Shown here in pieces: positions 10,698-19,313 of a DNA stretch of 27,718 nt (position 1 is the first letter of the stretch; every line of letters begins with the position of its first letter). Location: NCBI GenBank assembly GCA_027576995.1, contig JANBQC010000375.1, positions 1 through 27,718 on the forward strand. The letters run 5' to 3'. This stretch comes from Dimargaris cristalligena (taxonomy: Eukaryota > Kickxellomycota > Dimargaritomycetes > Dimargaritales > Dimargaritaceae). Under the pieces are notes generated by a model. It was not told where the DNA came from, did no database searches, and saw only the letters and a list, made by a program, of their open reading frames with translations. The position numbers and the translations under genes are program-made.

Positions 10698-13600
10698 TTA
10701 GCGCAGACCCACTGGAAAGCGTGAAAATGCGTATACAAGCTCTTCAACAAAACTACCGGTCGGCATTATATAAAAAGGTCAAAAGATACTTGTATTTAAG
10801 ATTAGCCCCCATCTCACCTAACTTATACCCAGGATTTGGTTTATATCATACATATATAGCATTCTCTTACTGACTAAGAAATAAAACAAGATAAAATAAA
10901 TTGATCAATCGCACAAACTTACCTTTCAGTGTTATGGATCGATGTACCACCAAGGAGGAAACGGATGCCCATGTTACTGCTGTTTAGTTGGGCCACTAAC
11001 CGTGCTTCGGCATAGGTAGCACCTCCGACGATGAAGATGATCACCTCATGGGGCCTATTAATACCAACAAGTAGCCAACCCCAATCACAAGTTCAATAGA
11101 AATATAAATATAAAAATATATCCGTGGTTAATCCCCGGTACCAGCGAAGTGCGATGGGTATAGTTTCCAACCACCATACTAATAGCTATATATAACCTAT
11201 ACTTTAACCAGCGCCCCTCCGTCCCCTAATAAAAAAACACCTGCCAATTACATAGCTCGCATATGATTCACATTACCTTTCACGGGAAACGCCGTCGATG
11301 AAGGGATAGTCCTGGTCCTTGTTTTTAGCCTTGTAAAGGGACTCTATAATCTCATTGAGATGAGGTGTATGCTGAGTGTAGACGTTTTCGACGCCCTGGA
11401 GGCCACGGAATACATGGCGACTCCGGGAAAAGATATCCCGGTTTTGGAATAAGTCGCCCTGCCGCTGCCGGTTACCGGCGTATTTCAAAAGGTCGGGAAC
11501 CACCTGATTGAGAGGGAGATGGCAATAGGGGATGCACAAAAAGCGATAAGGTGAATAGACTTGGTATTAATAGTGGTGGATAAGACAGGCAATGTCAGTT
11601 GGCTGCGAATACGAACTACATCATTGTGAATCGGCGATTAATTTTTGGAAGCGGTCGAGCCGCATGTACGATGGACTAAAAGTTGATATAGTACATTTGG
11701 GAATCAAGTGCCAGACAATATGGGAGTAATTCAACAAGGCTGTATAACAAAAAATCCATTTGATAAGGCAAATACTACTGGTTGAAAATAAACATACCAC
11801 CGATTTCCCCATACGCATAACAGTTAAAACCCTATACAACCGAGCTGAACTTCACCCATATGTTGCTGTATACTACCCATCCCTGCACACCTACCTTAAC
11901 GATCCGGCTGTCGACCCCGCATTTGGCCAAACTCTGCACCAATTCCTCGGTCGAGTTATTCGGGTACAGTTCGTACCGCAAGGCGTACAAGCACACCAGC
12001 CGCAATTTGCCCATGTTCGTTATTTTCGGGTTAATCAGCATATCCTTCAAGGCCTGCAGGTCGTTGGCGTGGGCCTCGTTGCACGCCAGGCTCTGCTCCA
12101 GTTCACTCTGCGCCAACAGTCCCTGCTGGTCGACCAGGCGACTCAACTCGCCCACCACCGTCACGTGTTTGGTCACATTGCCCGACAGCTTGCGGAACTC
12201 GGGGTAGCTCTCCACAAAGCGTTTCATGTCGGCAATGGAATCGATTTTGATGTTGGATTGGGTTTGCCGCTGGTAGTCCTCCACGTATTTTTTGATGCTT
12301 TCACCCAGGTCGCCGAAATTGAAGTACAGGCTTTTGCGGTAGAAGGCGTCTTGGTCGACGGAGAGAATGACCTCCTTCATGTCCTTACGCACATCGGGCA
12401 CGTGGGAGAGGTCCACGCGGCCGTTATCAATCCCTAGCAACTCATGGACCATAGCTTGGTAGGTCCATTGGTTAAGCAATGGCGTTACAGGGTCATTCCG
12501 GCGGTCAAGGATGAGTAGGGTGGGCGGGGGATCGGATTGACGGGTGTTGAAGAGGGAGCTCTCGGATTGGAGAGTATGCTACGGAAAGTGCATAAAAATC
12601 GGTATACGAGTGCGAAAGAGGGCTATATTAGGTTGGGGTATTGCCAAGTTTCGGGCGACAGCCGGCCGATATGCCGAAGCAATGCGTAGGTGAAAAAGCG
12701 GTAATATAGTCTAATTCGGCACTTACATTGAGCTCTATGGCCAATTTCTTGGCCATTACACTATTCCGCGCAAACCGAATGAGGGGTCTCCGTTTCAACG
12801 ACAGTAGCACCGAGATGAGACCCTGGACAGTGCGGTTTAATGCCGCCGCTCCCCACGAATTGATGGATTCGCCGTAGAGTTGGAAGCTGTGGGGCTTCAT
12901 ATGGAAGCTGAATAGGTCGGGATTAATAGCCAGGTAGTCGGCGTAATACTCGTGGATTTCCCGGACCAGTTCATTTTCGTCGGCCTCGGCCAGTTGTTCC
13001 AGAGCCGACTTGCGTAATAGGTTACTAAAATATAGGTAGTATTCGCGGTACTTGGGGTGGCGCAATTCGTCCACGAGCCGTTGGAGGGACTCCTCGGTCG
13101 GCCGGACAAAGCAGACGCACTTCAGATGCATCATCACATCGCGGTTCTCATGCTCCAGGCGGTCGACCAGGAAGGTTTCCTTGGTCAGAAGAGACGATTG
13201 GGTCATGACTGCCGAAGTAATCGATGTCTAGGGTGGGGTTACCCGATGGTCGAGGCCACAGATATAACAGGGGTCGAGCATTGTAAAGCAATAGACGAAC
13301 ATGGGGAGGGTAGGGTGGATAATGGAGGCGTTTAAAAGTTAGAATCGGGGCCAATGATTAGCTGACAGGGGTGGTTGCGAAAAGGTCTTCATTTCGGGTG
13401 GGGATGGCAGAGATAAAGTCAGTCCTAGGGATTAAAAAGGGAAGGAAGGACCCAGACCAAGTGTTTCGTCGTATCCAGGCGGCAAAACGGATGACCAGAA
13501 ACTGGCCGTGGAGTTCCATGAACCCCGTATACAAGCGAGTCGGGGCTCGCTAAAGGCACCAGTTCAAAGTGAGTCCCAGTGCAATGCTATGTTGCACATT

Positions 13601-13921
13601 AATTAAAATGACCAACCGCTGGTACCCATAGCCACGCCAACCGGGGTATTCACCGCGATAAATAAACAAGTGAACCCTGGGTTGTGCGGGTGAGAAGCAG
13701 CTTTAAGGTGTCAGGAACCTGCCCCAGCGGCCGATAAAGGTACTGGACATAGTTCACGGACCCGTGGACTTGGCTATGGCTAAGCCTGCATACATCGGCC
13801 CCCGGAATACACGGATATTCAAGTGACTTACTGTGTCCTGGTCCATGAGCAGAACTTTCATCCCGCTCACTTCAGTCACCATTTTGTTGATGTACACTTG
13901 GACAGCCTGAATAACGTCCAT
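10698..13921 (-). CDS. VPS45: Vacuolar protein sorting protein 45 (Sec1/Munc18 family), 6 exons
   Basis: Minus-strand exons are 13832-13921, 12727-13227, 11895-12578, 11277-11503, 10923-11054 and 10698-10752. They close in frame to 563 codons including the stop (562 aa; yeast and human VPS45 are about 570-577). VPS45 clamps the syntaxin Tlg2/STX16 and drives SNARE-dependent fusion between the trans-Golgi network and endosomes. Family landmarks seen: MDVIQAVQVYINKMV at the N-terminus, VRPTEESLQRLVDEL, LLILDRRNDPVTPLLNQWTY, SIADMKRFVESYPEFRKLSG, GVENVYTQHTPHLNE, and IIFIVGGATYAEARLV then FLLGGTSIHNTE near the C-terminus. The phases 0,0,0,2,2 all fit their acceptors. A putative microexon after exon 1 is not needed, because the CCCTAG acceptor before 13227 restores the conserved block ahead of MTQSSLL. 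It runs tandem with CLU1 at a 1.5-kb distance. Intron 3 carries a transposon-like repeat. Confidence 0.96.
10753..10922 (-). other. VPS45 intron 5
   Basis: GTAAGT donor at 10922, acceptor CGGTAG ending at 10753. It splits a Ser codon (AG/T). The last exon adds only FVEELVYAFSRFPVGLR after that Ser. Confidence 0.85.
11055..11276 (-). other. VPS45 intron 4
   Basis: Donor GTAATG at 11276, acceptor TTAATAG ending at 11055. It splits an Arg codon; the join restores the conserved RP.E.I.FV.GG block. Confidence 0.87.
11504..11894 (-). other. VPS45 intron 3, carrying the repeat element
   Basis: GTAGGT donor at 11894, AATCAG acceptor ending at 11504, phase 0. The join gives RIVK followed by VVPDLLKYAG with about one residue difference in spacing from the human protein. 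Copy C of the 144-bp element (11718-11861) lies in its 5' third. Confidence 0.87.
11718..11861 (-). mobile_element. 144-bp MITE-like element, copy C, inside VPS45 intron 3
   Basis: Terminal inverted repeats of 29 bases (11718-11746 and 11833-11861) match at 22 of 29 positions and begin ATATGGG. Read on the minus strand, it aligns without gaps to about 112 bp of copy A (25462 onward) at close to 88% by eye, and has exactly the length of copy B. It lies 33 nt from the intron donor and leaves both splice sites intact. Confidence 0.78.
12579..12726 (-). other. VPS45 intron 2
   Basis: GTAAGT donor at 12726 and TTCCGTAG acceptor ending at 12579, phase 0. The join places eight residues between KKLAIELN and LFNTRQSDPPP, the same number as in the human protein. 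Confidence 0.88.
13228..13831 (-). other. VPS45 intron 1, 604 nt
   Basis: GTAAGT donor at 13831 and ACCCTAG acceptor ending at 13228, phase 0. It is the longest intron in the window. A 60-codon plus-strand frame inside it (13371-13553) shows no similarity that I recognise. Confidence 0.85.
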
Positions 13922-14285
13922 GGTGGCGAAGTCCAGTAAGGGCGGAGAATCAATAAGGCGAGGGGAGAGCGTTCAGAAGGCGGGAACTGAGTTTAATAAA
14001 TGCGGAATGAGTCAGAGGGCAAACTGGAATGACGGCTCATGTCTAGGGTAGAGAGAAAAGGAATGGCGCAACAATTGAATGGAACCAAGGGATGGTACGA
14101 ATGGATGAGCTATAGGAATGGGTGGGACGGTCAATGGACTATACGAAGCACTGTTGTCCCCCTTTCCCTCCTCTCCCTTCAAGCAACCTCATACTAGGGT
14201 TTTGACTGCTTGTCTTCAAGTAGGTGGGGGGTTAGTAGGGCTCATTTAGTCGATAGTGTTGACTATAACCCTATTTTTTGATTTT

Positions 14286-14327
14286 ATAGCCTCGCGAAAG
14301 CGGGAAAAGGCATAATAGCGAGGCTAT
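14286..14327. repeat. Perfect 10-bp inverted repeat, 22-nt loop
   Basis: ATAGCCTCGC at 14286-14295 and GCGAGGCTAT at 14318-14327 are exact reverse complements. It could be a small foldback element or an RNA hairpin; nothing else identifies it. Confidence 0.65.
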
Positions 14328-14670
14328 GTAATGGTGGCATTACTAACTAACCATTGGTAATACCAGCCGAGGGAGAAGGGGGGAGAGGGTATACCATAGA
14401 GAGTCCATTCATATATTGAATACCAGAGTTATGGAGTAGAAGGCTTTCTCTGAGACCTGTCATCAGTGAATCCGCCACAGCTAAAGTACTTTTTTTTTCA
14501 ATTTAATGACGAGCTATACATTAGCCACTCCCATACGCAATCTTGCTTAGATTGATATGCGCCTATTTCTAAGTCCTTCACTCTGCCTCCGGCCATCCTC
14601 AATGCCGTTGGTACTCCCTAATACTTTTACTGGTGGCCATTTACCACTCACATCGCATATAGGAAAGTGG

Positions 14671-14702
14671 GAGGGGAGGGTGAATACAGCCTCCCTCCCC
14701 TC
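14671..14702. repeat. G-rich hairpin, 10-bp perfect stem
   Basis: GAGGGGAGGG at 14671-14680 pairs exactly with CCCTCCCCTC at 14693-14702 across a 12-nt loop. The left arm also has closely spaced G-runs. Confidence 0.65.
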
Positions 14703-15197
14703 TCCTTCACCGCGGTTTAGATATAAGGGGAATTAGTGCCAAAAGGGGCGGTTCGCTTTATCACCAATGGAGAAGACTATGGGGGGACCGGGTCCGTATA
14801 GTAGTTATAGTTGGTGGGGCGCTTTGTGCACTGTAGACCAAGAATACGCAGGAGAAGAGAGGGGGGGATAAAGGGAAATGCGGGGGATGATGCTATTCAA
14901 ATTAATCGGCCAAAGGGAGAGAATTGGGGTGGCCCGAGTGCCGGTAGTTAACTGAGGCTGGTTCCGTGTACAGTTGGCGGAGTGGCTTGATGACGGAGAG
15001 GCGGTCTAATACGGCGGGGTCCCCGATCCATGGTATCTATTTCTCGGAATCCAATAGTCCAATCGATATATCGATGAATCAGTAGAAGAGTAGTAGATTT
15101 GGAGCCACCCCACCTAAGCTTGAGATCCCGCTGGAGGTGTAAATAAGGGGAAAAGATAGAGCATGCCATGGTCATTTCCTTGGCTTAGTCGTTGGCG

Positions 15198-15224
15198 GAG
15201 GGGGGGCTTTACTATTCCCCCCTC
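15198..15224. repeat. G-rich hairpin, 8-bp stem
   Basis: GAGGGGGGG at 15198-15206 pairs with CCCCCCTC at 15217-15224 across a short AT-rich loop. Confidence 0.6.
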
Positions 15225-17115
15225 GTTTGGACTGGATGGGCTTTAACAGCTAATTAGGTCCATTCATTGCAACCTTTAAATGGAATCTGCAGTGGGGAAT
15301 ACTCAGATTAATGAGGGTCTATTCTGGGAAGGACAGGCTCGCCTTTGGGACTATGAAACGAATCGAAATCAAAATAAAGTGAAATAATGTAAAGGATAAA
15401 CCTCCAACCTTGGGCCATTCCTAACACCAGCTCGGTTGGGGGAATCCGACCACAGAGAGCCGCCAAAACAGTGTTAGGCCCAACTATTGGGGCTTGTTGG
15501 TGTCAAATATTGGTAACTTTGCGGCGGGTGCAACAATGCTGCTGGGTCATGCCTGTCCATAATACAAAAACAAGAGATGGATGGGGGGGGCTATAGTGTT
15601 TTATGTTCGGTTTTACATACGCCTGGGGGTTAAACCCTATACCGCCGACATAAGGAGGCAGTATAATTAAAGACTGGGTCACAGGAGGAACTGGCAGATT
15701 GGGAAAATTCAATTTGGCCTGCCTTATCCTTGACGAGAGGTCGGGAATCTTTAATGTTACAATGGCTATCTCGCATTGTGATCGCCGTTTTCCTAACCAG
15801 GCCCATCACCTGGATGCAATTTTCCCCTAACAACAGTATACAGGACCGACAATTATGAAACTGACGAAAAAGAGGTGTGGAATAAGCAAACGAGTACGTG
15901 TTAGTATCGGGTGGATTTGCGAATCTTGGCCATTTTTTGGGCAACTATGGGTTATATACTACACCTAGTTTCACTGTGAATTATAGAGTAGTGGGGAGCA
16001 GGAGGTGAGGGGACAGAGCCCTACTATGGGGCTAGTTCACTGCTATTGGCGAAATAGATGGTGCATTTCCATATTAGGGCAATGACGGCTAGCATGTGAC
16101 TAAAGTGGTGGCATGTTTAGTCTGCTCTACAAGCTGACTATGCCGAGTGTGTTAGGTAGGAAGGACAAGGAAATAAAATGAGTGCGCCCCAGCTAATGGT
16201 GCAGAAAGGATATACCCACCCAGTGTCCAACCTTGGAGGTCATATTGGCCTGGATACAGCCACTTACACCAATCGACGGTATTACCACCTGTCGGTACCA
16301 CCCACGAGAGGGGCGTAAGAATGTATTCCATTGGTATGGAGGAACATACCAAAGGGCGGGTATGGTGGTAGACAGAGGGCAGCCCCACTATAATGCACAT
16401 ATATCCTCTCGCCCATTGAGTATACATATATTTTTTGGATGTATAGCCGGGTGATCTGGGGAGGGAAGGCCTCTGTCGGTGCAAACTATTGGGCCATCCC
16501 AAAAGCAATGAATCATCCAGCAGGGGAACTGGCCACTGATATGACTTCTCAAAATGATATCATTTGGCCAATGGCTGTCATCGTGATAAGCTCAGCGGGC
16601 CGCCGTTGCCAAGGTAGTAAGTAGAGTAGATAGTAAGTTAGTTGTAGCGGTCTATGCTATGCCTAATAAGTGATTATTTTAGCCTTGCCATGTAGATGAG
16701 GTGTTGCGATAACCGTCTACTTTAGCTAGGCTATGAACAGAGAGAGGCACTGGGGGTGCATTTGATGGCATTAAAACATGGTAGTAATAACGCAGGGGGG
16801 GATTGAGCAGTGAGAGAATGTCACCGATAGGTTTAAGACTCACCGACAGACCAACCAGACTCTTTGTTTCGGCCTGCGGTGTTGGTTATCCATGGCATCG
16901 GGCAAATATGCTAGGTAGGGAAATAATAATACACTGAACAACCGATACAGCCTACAGTTCTTCTCCTCTCCGGGTCAGCGTTCAAGCGGAGGCTGCAATG
17001 GTTTTGATGGGGAGATGCTAAAAATAATGGAAGTAAATAGACTATTATTGCCGCGCCACCCCCCGATACTAGACCAAGGGAAGAGGTGTGCGCTGTCTCA
17101 AATTCATAAATAATA

Positions 17116-17125
17116 NNNNNNNNNN
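17116..17125. other. Assembly gap (10 N)
   Basis: Ten undetermined bases. The true size of the gap is unknown. A GA microsatellite lies 27 bp to its right. Confidence 0.98.
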
Positions 17126-17152
17126 AGCCGAAGCTGATACACTAGTTAAGGG

Positions 17153-17173
17153 GAGAGAGAGAGAGAGAGAGAG
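17153..17173. repeat. (GA)n microsatellite
   Basis: Twenty-one bases of uninterrupted GA repeat close to the assembly gap. Confidence 0.95.
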
Positions 17174-17466
17174 TGACAGAGTCTGTTTGAGAAACCAAGC
17201 ATTTTGATATTCCACACCCCTCTCGTACTCCTCTGCTGACCCCCTTCCTCTCGTTTGTAGGAGAGATGGCTCGCACAGGCCCAGTTGTGTACATCCCCCC
17301 TACTCTTTTGCTACCCAGCCAGCCGTTGGTTGGCGTCTCTATATGCTGCTTAGGCGGCACCCGTTTTGGTACGCATCGTATTGTATGCGCATACATTATT
17401 TCTTATTGGCCATTCCCCTCCCTTTATCCCTTTGGCTGTTGGTCAATCGGAGAGGACCTCTCCCTC

Positions 17467-17474
17467 TATATAAA
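17467..17474 (+). promoter_or_regulatory. Probable TATA box of the cyclin gene
   Basis: TATATAAA in a pyrimidine-rich context, 1.24 kb upstream of the cyclin start. No ATG occurs on the plus strand between it and the start codon, so it is the best candidate for the core promoter. Confidence 0.5.
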
Positions 17475-17499
17475 CCACCATACCGCCCCTCCTTTCTCC

Positions 17500-18071
17500 T
17501 ATTCCCTTACTTTTTGGATTCCATAAAACCCTCGTGACCCTTTCCCTTACTTGCCAGTTCTCTTTTTTCATTCGCTCTGCCCGGACTGGCTCACTAGTGT
17601 TCTCATCGTCGTCCCTTATCCTACTTTCTTGACTGCCTTGAATTATACGCCCCTCCCCTCCCCGCACCGTTTATTCCTTTTCCCGGGCTTCACATCTCCG
17701 TTTTTTGATCGAGTCTGTGCCGCAATATCCCCCTTTTCCCCCTGTGTTCGACCACCATTCCCGGTGGTCCACTAAAATCGGGTTGAAAAACCAGCTGCTT
17801 TATCGCTTGCCCTATCCGGTTCGCTGTTTTAGTATTTTTACTATATTGCCACTTCGGCTCTCTCTCTGCTTGCTCAGTCAGCCCCCGCCTAAAATCCACC
17901 CCCCTGACCTGTCACCCGGTGGCTCAGCGCTGACCTACCTTGCTTGCAGACTATACCCCTTAGTCACTTTTTATACTACTCAACCACGTTGTCTGGTGGT
18001 CTTGCCCGCAACCTTTGCTTTTTTTCCAATACCTACTGCAGGTGTGACTCCTATATCTCACCCACTAGTTT

Positions 18072-18103
<32 letters not shown>

Positions 18104-18707
18104 TATACACTGCCAACTCAAAAACCTCTCCGACTTTCTCTTCCTTACAGCTGCTATATTTTATTAGTTTAATATCATTGACCTTCACCCCCCCACTCCT
18201 TTTCTTCTCTCCTAAACTTGATAGACTTCCTCACCAATTTATTCTGCTCATTCATTATTACCCCTCGCTCATTTGCTAGCCAGCTTAACGCCTTTGGCCT
18301 TTCTCGACGAATACACTCTTCTCTTTTGTCTTGGGCAGCGCCTTTTAACTTCCTCACCCCCACACACCCAGTCACCCTCCATACCCCTCATAATTTTACA
18401 AGTATAGACCACTAAACTCGTCGCATTCTCCACTTACCCAGCCGTCTCCAACCTCAGGGGCCTTTATTAATACGTGCCCCGGGTTCTCCTTCCCTCCTCT
18501 TCTTTCAATTTATCCTATTTTTAGCCCCATACTCCCCCCCACCCCCGCCGGCCCTCGGACCTTTTGAGGCTCCAACTTCTTGGCTACACCCGCTTAACTT
18601 AAGATCAGGTTCTCTTATCTCTGTCCAACCAACTGTGGGCTCTTTTTACTTCTCGGTTATCTCTGCATTCAGCTACCCAGTCTTTTCTATTTCCCGTCAC
18701 GGATACC
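17500..18707 (+). promoter_or_regulatory. Long pyrimidine-rich, ATG-free leader of the cyclin gene
   Basis: The plus strand from 17388 to 18707 contains no ATG, is rich in C and T, and ends exactly at the cyclin start codon. That is the pattern of a very long 5' untranslated leader kept clear for scanning ribosomes. A CTTTCTCTTCCTTACAG string ending at 18150 is a good 3' splice site, so part of the leader may be an intron. A GTA trinucleotide repeat lies inside it. The start near 17500 is assumed from the TATA box, not seen. Confidence 0.6.
18072..18103. repeat. (GTA)n microsatellite
   Basis: Thirty-two bases of perfect GTA repeat inside the cyclin leader. One frame reads as serines and another as stops, which creates a false serine-rich frame at 17705-18172. 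Confidence 0.95.
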
Positions 18708-19313
18708 ATGGATGTTTTACCTCTGCGACCTAGTTTCCTGGCCGAGCTGTCCCAGCCGCCCTCACCCTTATGGATAACGCACACTACTCAGGTGATGGCA
18801 ACCATATTCCGCCCTGTCGACGCCGGTCCCCGCTATAACTCATTGACTTCGTCATCGTCGGCCACTGCCTTGCCCCCACTAATTCCCTTTGTAAAGTACC
18901 TCGTGTCTGAGTGTCACATTACCAACGCCACCCTTCTCCACGCTATTGTCTATACCCGTCGTCTCCACGCCCGCCTGCCCCAAGGGGCCCTTGCCCAGCC
19001 CGGCTCGGCCCACCGTATATTCGTTGCCGCTCTCCTACTCGCCAACAAATACGTCGAGGACACCTCCTCCCTTACTCCCCAGAAACTCTCCAATACTTTA
19101 ATGCACTGGTCCGCCCTCCAGAGCTCATGGTCTCGTATTGCCTTAACCGGTCCTAGTGCCCGACCTAGCATGTGGTGGGCCTTTCCGGAGGAAATTGCTC
19201 GTATTGAGCGGGCCTTCCTAAAGTTGATGGATTTCCAGCTGTACGTCTCCGATAAGGACATGACTGACTTCATTCCCATCATTGAACAATCAACCCCCCC
19301 ATCGGATCTTTGA
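18708..19313 (+). CDS. Pho85-type (PCL) cyclin
   Basis: A single uninterrupted frame of 201 aa. Pho85 cyclins activate the CDK Pho85 (mammalian CDK5/CDK16-like partners: cyclin Y/PCL group) and steer it to targets in cell cycle entry, polarity or nutrient signalling. The cyclin box runs about residues 58-180: LPPLIPFVKYLVSECHIT, then VYTRRLHARLP, then SAHRIFVAALLLANKYVEDTS (yeast Pcl1 has a very similar HRIFLACLILASK segment), and IERAFLKLMDFQLYV closing the fifth helix. A stretch at 121-160, rich in Ser/Trp, replaces the usual short loop. The N-terminus (1-50) is low-complexity. The start is the first ATG for 1.3 kb. Which PCL subgroup (1/2, 5/9, 6/7, 8/10 or Clg1) it belongs to cannot be settled here. 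Confidence 0.88.
   Translation: MDVLPLRPSFLAELSQPPSPLWITHTTQVMATIFRPVDAGPRYNSLTSSSSATALPPLIPFVKYLVSECHITNATLLHAIVYTRRLHARLPQGALAQPGSAHRIFVAALLLANKYVEDTSSLTPQKLSNTLMHWSALQSSWSRIALTGPSARPSMWWAFPEEIARIERAFLKLMDFQLYVSDKDMTDFIPIIEQSTPPSDL

Larger units (their letters stand above)
13922..17115. other. Gene-poor region with several hairpins
   Basis: The first ~120 bp is the VPS45 leader (no further minus-strand ATG until 14040). Beyond it no gene is supported. Short minus-strand frames at 14902-15175, 15503-15944 and 16152-16508 read somewhat like protein but carry no family motif. Strong inverted repeats lie at 14286-14327, 14671-14702 and 15198-15224, and short perfect palindromes at 15062-15075 and 16552-16565. 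Confidence 0.45.

Noticed and set aside
13209..13831. A microexon of about 19-22 nt between VPS45 exons 1 and 2
   Set aside because: Considered because the ATG at 13206 seemed to miss about eight conserved residues. Moving the acceptor to the CCCTAG before 13227 supplies them in frame, so no microexon is needed.
15062..16565. Perfect 14-bp palindromes ATCGATATATCGAT (15062) and AAATGATATCATTT (16552)
   Set aside because: AT-rich palindromes of this length are not rare in AT-rich spacers and nothing links them to a gene or element.
16152..16624. Frames of 60-118 codons on both strands
   Set aside because: No recognisable family, no matching splice or promoter signals, and overlapping frames on opposite strands without codon bias.
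17705..18172. 155-codon serine-rich frame in the cyclin leader
   Set aside because: It has no ATG start (begins at TTG), its serine run is the GTA microsatellite, and it lies wholly within the ATG-free leader.
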